A DNA stretch of 64,000 nt, taken from contig NZ_JAUSYL010000001.1 in NCBI RefSeq assembly GCF_030816895.1, positions 186,001 to 250,000 of the forward strand, read 5' to 3'. Under the pieces are notes generated by a model that had not been told where the DNA came from, made no database searches, and was given only the letters and a program-made list of their open reading frames with translations. Shown piece by piece: positions 7,895-16,320 of this stretch (positions within the stretch are counted from its first letter, which is position 1; the number at the start of each line of letters is the position of its first letter). This DNA is from Clavibacter sp. B3I6. Lineage in GTDB: Bacteria > Actinomycetota > Actinomycetes > Actinomycetales > Microbacteriaceae. The position numbers and the translations under genes were made by a program.

Positions 7895-9322
7895 ATGACC
7901 GACACCCGACCGGGCCTCCGCTCGGGGGCCACGCCCCTGGCCGTCCGGATGCGTCCCCGGAGCCTCGACGAGGTCACGGGCCAGCGCCACCTGCTCACGC
8001 CCGGGTCGCCGCTCGTGAGCCTCGCCTCGGACGTCGCGGGGGAGCAGGGCTCGGTCTCGATCATCCTGTGGGGTCCTCCCGGCACCGGGAAGACGACGCT
8101 CGCGCAGGCCATCGCGCACGGCTCGAGCCGCCGGTTCGTCGAGCTGTCCGCGGTGACGGCCGGGGTGCGCGACGTCCGCCAGGTGATGGAGAAGGCGCTG
8201 AGCGACCGGGACCTCTTCGGCGTCTCGACCGTGCTCTTCCTCGACGAGATCCACCGCTTCACGAAGGCGCAGCAGGACGCGCTGCTGCCGGGCGTCGAGA
8301 ACGGCTGGGTGATCCTGATCGCGGCCACCACGGAGAACCCGTCCTTCTCGGTGATCTCGCCGCTGCTGTCGCGCAGCCTCCTGCTGACGCTCGAGCAGCT
8401 CGACGACGACGACCTCGGCGTGCTCGTGGACCGCGCGGTGGCCGACGCGCGCGGGCTCGGCGGGCGGTTCGCGCTCGACGACGACGCGCGGGCGATGATC
8501 ATCCGGCTCGCCTCGGGCGACGCCCGGCGCGCCCTCACGGCGCTGGAGGCGGCGGCGGTCTCGGCCCAGGCCGACGCGTCGGGCAGGGCGCGCGCGGAGG
8601 AGGAGGCAGCCGAGGACGCGGACGATGACGACGACCACGAGAAGGACGGCGACGAGCGGGACGCGCCGGACGCCGATCCGGCCCCCATCCCCATCTCCAC
8701 CGAGCAGGTCGCGCTCGCGGTCGACCGCGCGCTCCTCCGCTACGACCGCAACGGCGACGAGCACTACGACGTCATCAGCGCGTTCATCAAGTCCATCCGC
8801 GGATCCGACGTCGACGCGGCCCTCCACTACCTGGCCCGGATGATCGAGGCGGGGGAGGACCCGCGCTTCATCGCCCGCCGCATCATCGTCTCGGCGTCCG
8901 AGGACATCGGGCTCGCCGACCCCCAGGCCCTCGTCGTGGCGGTCGCCGCCGCGGACGCCGTGCAGCTCATCGGCATGCCCGAGGGCCGGATCCCGCTGGC
9001 GCAGGCGGTCGTGCACCTGGCGACCGCGCCGAAGTCGAACGCGTCCTACCTCGGGATCGACCAGGCCATCGCCGACGTCCGCGCGGGCGCGTTCGGCCGC
9101 GTGCCGCTGCACCTCCGCGACGCCCACTACCCGGGCGCGAAGCGGCTCGGCCACGGCGAGGGCTACCGCTATCCCCACGACGCCGACATCGGGGTCGTGC
9201 GGCAGCAGTACCTGCCCGACGAGCTCGACGGCCGCACCTACTACTCGCCCACGCAGCACGGGCACGAGCGGGACCTCTCCGCTCGGCTGGAGAAGCTGCG
9301 GCGCATCGTCCGCGGGGGATGA
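7895..9322 (+). CDS. rarA: Replication-associated recombination protein RarA (MgsA)
   Basis: AAA+ ATPase of the clamp-loader-like RarA/MgsA family, acting at stalled replication forks. Walker A is GPPGTGKTT (60-68) and Walker B FLDEIH (115-120), with a sensor stretch AATTENPSF (about 144). The C-terminal half keeps the family block DVISAFIKSIRGSDVDAALHYL-like region and ends with the usual tetramerisation domain. A highly acidic insert rich in Asp/Glu (about residues 226-265) sits between the ATPase core and the C-terminal domain. At 475 residues it is slightly longer than usual because of this insert. Confidence 0.93.
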   Translation: MTDTRPGLRSGATPLAVRMRPRSLDEVTGQRHLLTPGSPLVSLASDVAGEQGSVSIILWGPPGTGKTTLAQAIAHGSSRRFVELSAVTAGVRDVRQVMEKALSDRDLFGVSTVLFLDEIHRFTKAQQDALLPGVENGWVILIAATTENPSFSVISPLLSRSLLLTLEQLDDDDLGVLVDRAVADARGLGGRFALDDDARAMIIRLASGDARRALTALEAAAVSAQADASGRARAEEEAAEDADDDDDHEKDGDERDAPDADPAPIPISTEQVALAVDRALLRYDRNGDEHYDVISAFIKSIRGSDVDAALHYLARMIEAGEDPRFIARRIIVSASEDIGLADPQALVVAVAAADAVQLIGMPEGRIPLAQAVVHLATAPKSNASYLGIDQAIADVRAGAFGRVPLHLRDAHYPGAKRLGHGEGYRYPHDADIGVVRQQYLPDELDGRTYYSPTQHGHERDLSARLEKLRRIVRGG

Positions 9323-9360
9323 GCCCGGCGCGGCGCACCCCGGGGATCACGGCGACCGCG

Positions 9361-9369
9361 TGCTACGCT
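9361..9369 (+). promoter_or_regulatory. Putative extended -10 promoter of rpsD
   Basis: TGCTACGCT combines an extended -10 TG with TACGCT (9364-9369). No strong -35 is seen. It would give a leader of about 190 bases before rpsD. Confidence 0.4.
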
Positions 9370-9570
9370 TGCTGACGCCTCAATCGGGTGTCGCGTGCGG
9401 CTGCGTCGACATCATGATCAAGGGACACGTCCTGTAGCCGGACGACCCGTGGCGAATCCCTCTACTCACGCAGGAACCGCATCAGCGGTGTCGATCGTCG
9501 CGCGCCCATGCGTGTGCGCGGACGCCCTGCATCATCCGCAGTCAGAGACTTTCTCCCCTGGAAGGAAAAC
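9370..9570 (+). promoter_or_regulatory. rpsD 5' leader
   Basis: About 200 bases with no convincing gene precede rpsD. It is less GC-rich than its surroundings, contains a small hairpin (CGTCC/GGACG around 9429-9446), and ends with GGAAGGAA (9560-9567) just before the GTG start. S4 autoregulates its own message in several bacteria, so this leader is a candidate for such control. That is inference; I do not recognise a named RNA family here. Confidence 0.35.
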
Positions 9571-10200
9571 GTGTCCACCAAGTCACGCACCCGCAGCAAG
9601 ACCCGCCTCTCCCGCGCGCTGGGCATCCCGCTCACGCCGAAGGCGGCCAAGTACCTCGAGAAGCGCCCCTACGCGCCGGGCGAGCACGGCCGGTCCAAGC
9701 GCAAGCAGGACAGCGACTACGCCGTCCGCCTGCGCGAGAAGCAGCGCCTGCGCGCCCAGTACGGCATCCGCGAGGCCCAGCTCAAGATCGCGTTCCAGGA
9801 GGCGCGTCGCGCCCAGGGCCTGACGGGTGAGAACCTCGTCGAGATCCTCGAGCAGCGCCTCGACGCGCTCGTCGTCCGCTCCGGCCTCGCGCGCACCACG
9901 GCGCAGGCCCGCCAGCTCGTCGTGCACCGCCACATCATGGTCGACGGCAAGATCGTCGACCGCCCCTCCTTCCGCCTGAAGGCCGGCCAGATGATCCACG
10001 TCAAGCCGCGCTCCGAGGGCACCGAGCCCTTCCAGGTCGCGGCCGCCGGCGGCCACGCCGACGTCCTGCCGAAGCTGCCCTCGTACCTCGAGGTCGAGCT
10101 CGACAAGCTGCAGGCCCGCCTCGTGCGCCTGCCGAAGCGCGCCGAGGTCCCCGTGACCTGCGAGGTCCAGCTGGTCGTCGAGTACTACGCAGCCCGCTAG
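9571..10200 (+). CDS. rpsD: 30S ribosomal protein S4
   Basis: Primary 16S rRNA-binding protein that starts assembly of the 30S body. The protein is 209 residues, the usual length, with the S4 N-terminal domain (RTRSKTRLSRALGIPL, KRPYAPGEHG) and the S4 RNA-binding fold (LEQRLDALVVRSGLA, QARQLVVHRHIMVDGKIV). The start is GTG at 9571, not an ATG further upstream: the mature family N-terminus begins here and GGAAGGAA directly precedes it. It stands alone, outside the alpha operon, closed by its own terminator. Confidence 0.97.
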   Translation: MSTKSRTRSKTRLSRALGIPLTPKAAKYLEKRPYAPGEHGRSKRKQDSDYAVRLREKQRLRAQYGIREAQLKIAFQEARRAQGLTGENLVEILEQRLDALVVRSGLARTTAQARQLVVHRHIMVDGKIVDRPSFRLKAGQMIHVKPRSEGTEPFQVAAAGGHADVLPKLPSYLEVELDKLQARLVRLPKRAEVPVTCEVQLVVEYYAAR

Positions 10201-10216
10201 CACTCCTCTCCACCGT

Positions 10217-10263
10217 CCGCGAGGCGGGTCGTCCCTTCCGGGGCGGCCCGCCTCGCGGCGTTT
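10217..10263 (+). terminator. Terminator after rpsD
   Basis: A perfect 12-base inverted repeat (CCGCGAGGCGGG at 10217-10228, CCCGCCTCGCGG at 10247-10258) with an inner short stem in the loop, followed by TTT at 10261-10263. Confidence 0.75.
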
Positions 10264-10398
10264 CCCCGGCCGAGCCCGGCGTCGACCGGCGGGGACGGAC
10301 GGCCGTCAGCCGCCGGTCGCCCGCACCGCGGCCGGTAGGATCGCCCTCGGCCCCCGTGGCCGCACGCCCGGTACGACACCTCCCGGAAGGGGAGCCGC

Positions 10399-10620
10399 AT
10401 GAAGAACCTCGTCCTCATCGCCGTGGGGGTCGTCCTCGGCTTCGCCGTCGCCCACGTGGTCGACCGCACGCCCGCCGGGCACCGCCTGCTCCAGGACGTC
10501 GACGCCCGGGCCCGCCGCTTCGGGGAGGCCGTCGAGGACGGCTACCGCCGCCGCGAGGCCGAGCTGCGCGCCGCCGTGGGCGAAGCCGAGGACACCATCA
10601 CCGAGCTGGGAAAGCAGTAG
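10399..10620 (+). CDS. Small membrane-anchored coiled-coil protein, hypothetical
   Basis: A 73-residue protein with one N-terminal membrane helix (LVLIAVGVVLGFAVAHVV) followed by an amphipathic charged helix (RRREAELRAAVGEAEDTI). GGAAGGGGAG precedes the ATG. It ends five bases before alaS, so the two are probably cotranscribed. Small proteins of this design before alaS are common in actinobacteria, but no function is assigned. Confidence 0.75.
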   Translation: MKNLVLIAVGVVLGFAVAHVVDRTPAGHRLLQDVDARARRFGEAVEDGYRRREAELRAAVGEAEDTITELGKQ

Positions 10621-10625
10621 ACCGC

Positions 10626-13283
10626 ATGCAGACCGCAGACATCCGCAACGCCTGGCTGACGTACTTCGGCGACCGGGGGCACACCGTCGTGCCGTCGGCG
10701 TCGCTCGTGAGCGAGGACCCCACCCTGCTGTTCACGGTGGCCGGCATGGTGCCGTTCGTGCCGTACCTCACGGGCGTGGTGCCCGCGCCGTTCCCCCGCG
10801 CCACGAGCGTGCAGAAGTGCATCCGCACGCTCGACATCGAGGAGGTCGGCCGCACGCCCCGGCACGGCACCTTCTTCCAGATGAACGGCAACTTCTCGTT
10901 CGGCGACTACTTCAAGGAGCAGGCCATCGCGTACGCGTGGGAGCTGCTCACCACGAGCGAGGCCGACGGCGGGCTGGGCTTCTCGCCCGACGACCTGTGG
11001 GTCACGGTCTACCACGAGGACGACGAGGCCCGGCAGGCGTGGAAGCGCATCGCGGGCCTGCCGGACGACCGGATCCAGGGCCTCGGCCGCGACACGAACT
11101 ACTGGCACACCGGCCAGCCCGGCCCCGCGGGCCCCTGCTCGGAGATCTTCTTCGACCGCGGTCCCGCCTACGGCGCCGACGGAGGCCCCGCCACGGACGA
11201 CGACCGCTACGTGGAGATCTGGAACCTCGTCTTCATGCAGTACCTGCGCGGGCAGGGCACGGGCAAGGCCGACTTCGAGATCCTCGGCGACCTGCCGAGC
11301 AAGAACATCGACACCGGCATGGGCCTCGAGCGCGTCGCCTTCCTCAAGCAGGGCGTCGAGAACATGTACGAGATCGACCAGGTGCGCCCGGTCCTCGACC
11401 GCGCGTCCGAGCTCGCGGGCCGCCGCTACGGCGCGGACCACGAGGACGACGTGCGCATGCGCATCGTCGCCGACCACGTGCGCTCGTCCCTCATGCTCAT
11501 GTCCGACGGGGTCCGGCCGTCGAACGAGGGGCGCGGCTACATCCTGCGTCGCCTCATGCGCCGCACGGTGCGGGCGATGCGCCTCATGGGCGTCGACACC
11601 GCGACCTTCGGCGAGCTCTTCCCCGCGTCGCGCGACGCGATGAAGGCCGCCTACCCCGAGGTCTCCGACGACTTCGACCGCATCTCCCGCCTCGCGTACG
11701 CGGAGGAGGAGACCTTCCTCCGGACGCTCGCCGGGGGCACGACGATCCTCGACGTGGCCGTCGGCGAGACGAAGGCGGCCGGCCGCGAGCGGATCGCGGG
11801 CGACACGGCCTTCCTGCTGCACGACACGTTCGGCTTCCCCATCGACCTCACGCTCGAGATGGCGGAGGAGAACGGCCTCACGGTCGACCGCGAGGCGTTC
11901 GACCGCCTGATGCTGGAGCAGCGCACGCGCGCCAAGGCCGACGCCAGATCCAAGAAGACCGCCCTCGCCGACCTCACCGTCTACAGCGCGTTCCGCGCCG
12001 CCGGCGAGACGCGCTTCACGGGCTACGACGAGCTCGAGACCGGCACGACGATCCTCGGCCTCATCGTGGGCGGCCACAGCGTCGACCACGCGGTCGTGGG
12101 CGACATCGCCGAGGTCATCCTCCCCGAGACGAGCCTCTACGCCGAGTCCGGGGGACAGGAGGCCGACGCCGGCAGCATCGTCGGCCAGGGCTTCGACCTC
12201 GAGGTGCTGGACGTGCAGAAGCCCGTGAAGGGCCTCATCAGCCACCGCGTGCAGGTGCGCTCGGGCGAGGTGGGCGTCGGCGACGCCGCCACCACGGTCG
12301 TCGACGCCGACTGGCGCCGCGGCGCCACGCAGGCGCACTCGGGCACGCACCTCGTGCACGCCGCGCTCCGCCAGGTGCTCGGTGAGGACGCGCACCAGTC
12401 GGGCTCCTACAACCGCGCCGGCTACATGCGGCTCGACTTCGCCTGGAACCAGGCGCTGTCGCCCGCGACCCGCAGCGAGATCGAGGACATCGCGAACGGC
12501 GCCGTGCGCGACGACCTGCAGGTCGTCACCCGCGTCATGCCCATCGACGAGGCGAAGCAGCTGGGCGCGATGGCGCTGTTCGGCGAGAAGTACGGCGACA
12601 CCGTGCGGGTCGTCGACATCGGCGGCCCGTGGTCGCGCGAGCTGTGCGCGGGGACGCACGTGTCGTCGAGCGCGCAGATCGGGCTCATCAACGTCGTGGG
12701 GGAGTCGTCCGTCGGTTCCACGAACCGCCGCATCGAGTCGCTCGTCGGCCGCGAGGCGTTCCAGGACCTGGCCGTCGAGCGCGCCATCGTGTCGCAGCTC
12801 ACCTCGAGCCTCAAGACGCCGCGCGAGCAGCTGCCGGACCGCATCGCCGACCTCATGCAGAACCTCAAGACCGCGGAGCGGCGCATCGCCGACTTCGAGG
12901 CGCAGGCGCTGCAGCAGCGCGTGCCCGCGCTCCTGCAGCAGGGCGCGCGCGTCGGCGCCGTGACGCTGATCCAGGAGTCGCTCGGCAGCGTCCGCTCGGC
13001 CGACGAGGTGCGGCAGCTCGTGACCCTCGTGCGCGAGCGCGCCGGGTCCGAGCCCGTCGTCGTCGCCCTCGCGGGCGACGCGGGCGGCAAGCCGACGGTC
13101 ATCGTCGCCACCAACCAGGCCGCGCGCGACGCCGGCGCCAAGGCCGGGCAGCTCGCCCGCGCGGCGGCGGCGGTGCTCGGCGGCGGCGGAGGCGGCAAGG
13201 ACGACCTCGCGCAGGGCGGCGGATCCGACGTGTCGGCCATCGGCGACGCCCTCGCGGCCGTCCGCCAGGCGCTCGCCTCCTGA
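10626..13283 (+). CDS. alaS: Alanine-tRNA ligase
   Basis: Class II synthetase charging tRNA-Ala (885 residues, full length). Order: catalytic core beginning WLTYFGDRGHTVVPSASL with motif 2-type GTFFQMNGNFSFGDYF; tRNA-recognition helices; an editing domain with the zinc ligands His571, His575 (HSGTH) and Cys674, His678 (CAGTH) intact; and the C-Ala domain including a Gly-rich linker VLGGGGGGKDDLAQGGG. The complete editing site implies clearance of Ser- and Gly-tRNA(Ala). The stop overlaps the ruvX start (TGATG). Confidence 0.97.
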   Translation: MQTADIRNAWLTYFGDRGHTVVPSASLVSEDPTLLFTVAGMVPFVPYLTGVVPAPFPRATSVQKCIRTLDIEEVGRTPRHGTFFQMNGNFSFGDYFKEQAIAYAWELLTTSEADGGLGFSPDDLWVTVYHEDDEARQAWKRIAGLPDDRIQGLGRDTNYWHTGQPGPAGPCSEIFFDRGPAYGADGGPATDDDRYVEIWNLVFMQYLRGQGTGKADFEILGDLPSKNIDTGMGLERVAFLKQGVENMYEIDQVRPVLDRASELAGRRYGADHEDDVRMRIVADHVRSSLMLMSDGVRPSNEGRGYILRRLMRRTVRAMRLMGVDTATFGELFPASRDAMKAAYPEVSDDFDRISRLAYAEEETFLRTLAGGTTILDVAVGETKAAGRERIAGDTAFLLHDTFGFPIDLTLEMAEENGLTVDREAFDRLMLEQRTRAKADARSKKTALADLTVYSAFRAAGETRFTGYDELETGTTILGLIVGGHSVDHAVVGDIAEVILPETSLYAESGGQEADAGSIVGQGFDLEVLDVQKPVKGLISHRVQVRSGEVGVGDAATTVVDADWRRGATQAHSGTHLVHAALRQVLGEDAHQSGSYNRAGYMRLDFAWNQALSPATRSEIEDIANGAVRDDLQVVTRVMPIDEAKQLGAMALFGEKYGDTVRVVDIGGPWSRELCAGTHVSSSAQIGLINVVGESSVGSTNRRIESLVGREAFQDLAVERAIVSQLTSSLKTPREQLPDRIADLMQNLKTAERRIADFEAQALQQRVPALLQQGARVGAVTLIQESLGSVRSADEVRQLVTLVRERAGSEPVVVALAGDAGGKPTVIVATNQAARDAGAKAGQLARAAAAVLGGGGGGKDDLAQGGGSDVSAIGDALAAVRQALAS

Positions 13284-13768
13284 TGCGCGTCGGGGCGCGC
13301 CTCGCGGTGGACGTCGGGAAGGCGCGCATCGGGCTGGCCCGATCGGATCCGCACGGCCTGATCGCGACGCCCGTCGAGACCGTCCCGCGCGACGCGTCGG
13401 GCTCGGCGGACGTGCGGCGGATCCTCGAGCTGGCCGCGGAGGTCGACTGCGTGGAGCTCGTCGTGGGCCTCCCGCTGGCGCTCTCCGGCCGCGCGACGGC
13501 CTCCACCGACGACGCGGAGGGCTTCGCCCGAGGGCTGGCCGATGCCTCCGAGATCCCCGTCCGACTGGTCGACGAGCGGCTGTCCACGGTGTCCGCCCAG
13601 AGCGCGCTCCGGTCCTCGGGCAGAGGGTCCCGTAAGCAGAGGCCCGTGATCGACCAGGTCGCGGCAGTTATAATCCTTCAACATGCGCTCGACACCGAGC
13701 GCTCCGCCGGCTCCCCACCCGGCGCTCTCGTCCCGAGGAACCGAGTCGATCCTGACCGACACGCCTGA
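13283..13768 (+). CDS. ruvX: Putative pre-16S rRNA nuclease RuvX (YqgF)
   Basis: RNase H-fold nuclease of the YqgF/RuvX family (161 residues), implicated in 16S rRNA 5' end maturation and named as a Holliday junction resolvase. It has LAVDVGKARIGLARSDP with the first catalytic Asp, the strand VVGLPLAL, and LVDERLSTVSAQSAL with the second acidic site. The core ends near ILQHALD; about 27 further residues overlap the start of mltG in another frame and are probably not conserved. The start is coupled to the alaS stop. Confidence 0.92.
   Translation: MRVGARLAVDVGKARIGLARSDPHGLIATPVETVPRDASGSADVRRILELAAEVDCVELVVGLPLALSGRATASTDDAEGFARGLADASEIPVRLVDERLSTVSAQSALRSSGRGSRKQRPVIDQVAAVIILQHALDTERSAGSPPGALVPRNRVDPDRHA
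13669..13674 (+). promoter_or_regulatory. TATAAT box for mltG inside ruvX
   Basis: A perfect TATAAT, very rare in this GC-rich sequence, lies eight bases before the mltG ATG at 13683. The distance predicts a transcript starting at or within two bases of the ATG, hence leaderless. No good -35 is seen. Confidence 0.6.
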
Positions 13769-15398
13769 GACCGACCCCGCCCGACGCGCCACGACGGCCG
13801 CGGGCGCCGGAGCCGACCCCTTCGAGAGCCTCTTCGGGGAGGCCGCTCCGGGGGCTTCCCCCGCACCGGGATCGACTCCTTCCCCGGGCCGTGACGGCGC
13901 CCCGAGCGGCGAGCTCGCCGGCACCGGACCCGGTGCCCCCATGACGCGCCGCGAGCTGCGGGCCCTCCGCGAGAACGCCCAGGCGCGCTCCGGTGCCGCC
14001 TCCGCCGTCCCGGACGACGACCCGCGGACCGGCACCTCGCCCGTCGCGGACCGCCACGACGCGTCCGCCGCCCCCGCATCCCGCGCGCGTCCCGCCGCCG
14101 ACGACCGCCCGCGGGCCGACGTCGCGGCCGCCGCCACGTCGTCCGCCTCCGCCGCGGCAGCCGACGCGTCGTCCGCCTCGGCGGCCGCCGCGGGTCTCGC
14201 GGCCTCCGCCGCCGATCCCGCGGCGTCCCGTCCCGCGGTCGCGGCCGCCCGCACGGCCTCCTCGTCCCCCCGCTCCGGCGACGGCAGCGGGCGCACGCGC
14301 GTGGCGCCGACGGCCCCGGCGCGCACGGCCGCCGCGCCGAAGGCGAAGCGTCGCCACCCCAAGTGGCCGTACGTGCTCGTCCTGCTGGTCGTGCTCTTCG
14401 GCGGCGCGGCCGTCATCGCCACCTCGCTCTTCGGCCCCGTCGTGAGCGCACTCATGACGCCGGCCGAGCCCACCGACTACGACGGCGACGGATCCGGCGA
14501 GGTGCAGGTCGTCGTCAAGACGGGCGACACCGGCACCACCATCGGCGACACGCTCGCCGAGCAGGACGTCGTCAAGACCTCGAAGGCCTTCTACCAGGCC
14601 GTGGTCCGCTCCGGCGAGGTCGTGTTCCAGCCGGGGACCTACACGCTGCGGAAGCAGATGAGCGCGGCATCCGCGCTCGAGCTGCTGCAGGATCCGGCGA
14701 GCCAGGTGCAGCAGAAGGTCACCATCCCCGAGGGCCACACCGCCGCGCAGGTGTTCGAGCTCATCGCGGAGGGCACCGGGACCCCCGTGGCCGACCTCGA
14801 CGCGGCCGCCGCCGACCTCGCGGCGCTGGGTATCCCCGCGGAGGCGCCCGGCATCGAGGGCTACCTGTTCCCCGCGACCTACGACTTCCCGCCCGGCACG
14901 TCCGCGCCGGACATGGTGAAGGCGATGGTGGAGCGCGCCTTCCAGGCGCTCGACCAGGCGGGCGTCCCCGTGGCCGACCGGCACCGCGTGCTCACGATGG
15001 CCGCGCTGATCCAGAAGGAGGCGCGCTTCGAGGGCGACTTCTACAAGGTGTCGCGCGTGTTCCAGAACCGCATCGACGTCGGCATGCCGCTGCAGTCCGA
15101 CGCCACCGTGGCGTACGGGGCGCAGTCCGTGGGCCGGGTCGCGACGACCGACGCCGAGCGCGCCGACGACAACCCCTACAACACGTACGTCCACCCCGGA
15201 CTGCCCGTCGGACCCATCTCGAACCCCGGCGATCTGGCGATCAAGGCGGCCCGGGCGCCGGCCGACGGGCCGTGGCTCTACTTCGTGACGGTCAACACGA
15301 TCACCGGCGACACCGTCTTCTCCCAGACCTTCGACGAGCACCTCCGGGCCGTCGCCCAGTGGCAGAAGTTCATGAGGGACAATCCGGGCAATGGCTGA
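13683..15398 (+). CDS. mltG: Endolytic murein transglycosylase MltG
   Basis: YceG/MltG family enzyme that cuts nascent peptidoglycan strands and sets glycan length. It has a long, disordered, Ala/Ser/Pro-rich cytoplasmic N-terminus (about 1-225), one membrane helix (about 230-253), an external LysM-like segment (VVVKTGDTGTTIGDTLAEQD) and the catalytic domain. The catalytic Glu is Glu446 in ALIQKEARF, followed by SRVFQNRIDVGMPLQSD and VAYG. The ATG at 13683 overlaps ruvX by 86 bases and is supported by the promoter just before it; an internal ATG at 13941 is a weaker option. The long N-terminal tail is an actinobacterial trait. Confidence 0.92.
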   Translation: MRSTPSAPPAPHPALSSRGTESILTDTPETDPARRATTAAGAGADPFESLFGEAAPGASPAPGSTPSPGRDGAPSGELAGTGPGAPMTRRELRALRENAQARSGAASAVPDDDPRTGTSPVADRHDASAAPASRARPAADDRPRADVAAAATSSASAAAADASSASAAAAGLAASAADPAASRPAVAAARTASSSPRSGDGSGRTRVAPTAPARTAAAPKAKRRHPKWPYVLVLLVVLFGGAAVIATSLFGPVVSALMTPAEPTDYDGDGSGEVQVVVKTGDTGTTIGDTLAEQDVVKTSKAFYQAVVRSGEVVFQPGTYTLRKQMSAASALELLQDPASQVQQKVTIPEGHTAAQVFELIAEGTGTPVADLDAAAADLAALGIPAEAPGIEGYLFPATYDFPPGTSAPDMVKAMVERAFQALDQAGVPVADRHRVLTMAALIQKEARFEGDFYKVSRVFQNRIDVGMPLQSDATVAYGAQSVGRVATTDAERADDNPYNTYVHPGLPVGPISNPGDLAIKAARAPADGPWLYFVTVNTITGDTVFSQTFDEHLRAVAQWQKFMRDNPGNG

Positions 15399-16281
15399 CC
15401 CGCGGACGCCGGCCGTGCGGCTGGCAGTCCTCGGCAGTCCCATCGCGCACTCGCTGTCGCCCCGGCTGCACCGGGCGGCCTACGACGTGCTCGGGCTCGA
15501 CTGGTCGTACGAGGCCGTGGAGTGCGCGGGAGCGGACCTCGGCGGGTTCGTCGCGGGCCTCGGATCGGGCTGGCGCGGCCTCTCCCTGACGATGCCGCTC
15601 AAGCGCGACGTGCTGCCGCTCCTCGACCGGGTCGACGACACCGCCCGGCTCGCGGGCGCGGCCAACACCCTCCTCCTCGAGCGGGACGCGGCGGGCAGCG
15701 TGGTCCGCCGCGGCGCGAACACCGACGTCGCGGGCATCGTCCGCGCGCTCCGGACGGCCGGCGTCGCGCGGTCGTCGCGCGCGGTGGTGCTGGGCGCCGG
15801 AGCGACCGCCCGCTCGGCCCTGGTCGCGCTCGCCCGCATCGGCGTCCGGGACGCGACCGTCGCCGCACGCCGGCCGGACCGCGCGGGCGACCTCCGTCCG
15901 CTCGCCGACGAGCTCGGGGTCCGGCTCCGCATCGTGCCGCTGGACGAGGCCACGGCCCCCCTCCGCGACGCCGACACGGCGATCAGCACCCTCCCGGGCG
16001 ATGCCGCCGCTGCCGTCCCGCTGCCGGAGGACCTGCCCGAGGCGGCGGTCCTCCTCGACGTCGCCTACGCGCCGTGGCCCACGGGCATCGCGTCCGGCTG
16101 GGAGCGGGCGGGCGGGTGCGTCGTGCCGGGCATCGACATGCTCGTGCACCAGGCGCTCATCCAGGTGCGCCTGTTCGCGCAGGGGGACGACGAGCGGGAG
16201 CTGCCGGACGAGGAGCGCGTGCTCGCCGCCATGCTCGCCAGCGTCGGCCGTGATCCGCGGAGGCCCTGGACCGGCCCCTGA
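15391..16281 (+). CDS. aroE: Shikimate dehydrogenase
   Basis: NADPH-dependent reduction of 3-dehydroshikimate to shikimate. SPIAHSLSPRLHRAAY binds the substrate, LTMPLKRD carries the catalytic Lys, NTDVAG the catalytic Asp region, and GAGATARSA is the nucleotide-binding turn. It has 296 residues, normal for the family. It overlaps mltG by eight bases and starts the local shikimate block. Its C-terminal PGIDMLVHQALIQ is also typical. Confidence 0.94.
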   Translation: MADPRTPAVRLAVLGSPIAHSLSPRLHRAAYDVLGLDWSYEAVECAGADLGGFVAGLGSGWRGLSLTMPLKRDVLPLLDRVDDTARLAGAANTLLLERDAAGSVVRRGANTDVAGIVRALRTAGVARSSRAVVLGAGATARSALVALARIGVRDATVAARRPDRAGDLRPLADELGVRLRIVPLDEATAPLRDADTAISTLPGDAAAAVPLPEDLPEAAVLLDVAYAPWPTGIASGWERAGGCVVPGIDMLVHQALIQVRLFAQGDDERELPDEERVLAAMLASVGRDPRRPWTGP

Positions 16282-16308
16282 CCCGCCGGTCACCCCCGAC
16301 CGCTGTGG

Positions 16309-16314
16309 GAGGAT
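16309..16314 (+). promoter_or_regulatory. Weak leaderless-type box before aroC
   Basis: GAGGAT lies six bases before the aroC ATG. It deviates from TANNNT at the first position only, but could also be read as part of a ribosome binding site (GGGAGGAT). Low confidence. Confidence 0.25.
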
Positions 16315-16320
16315 GGGCGC

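Noticed and set aside
9508..9570. Longer S4 protein starting at ATG 9508
   Set aside because: The extra 21 residues match nothing in S4, and the GTG at 9571 has a strong GGAAGGAA directly upstream and gives the family N-terminus.
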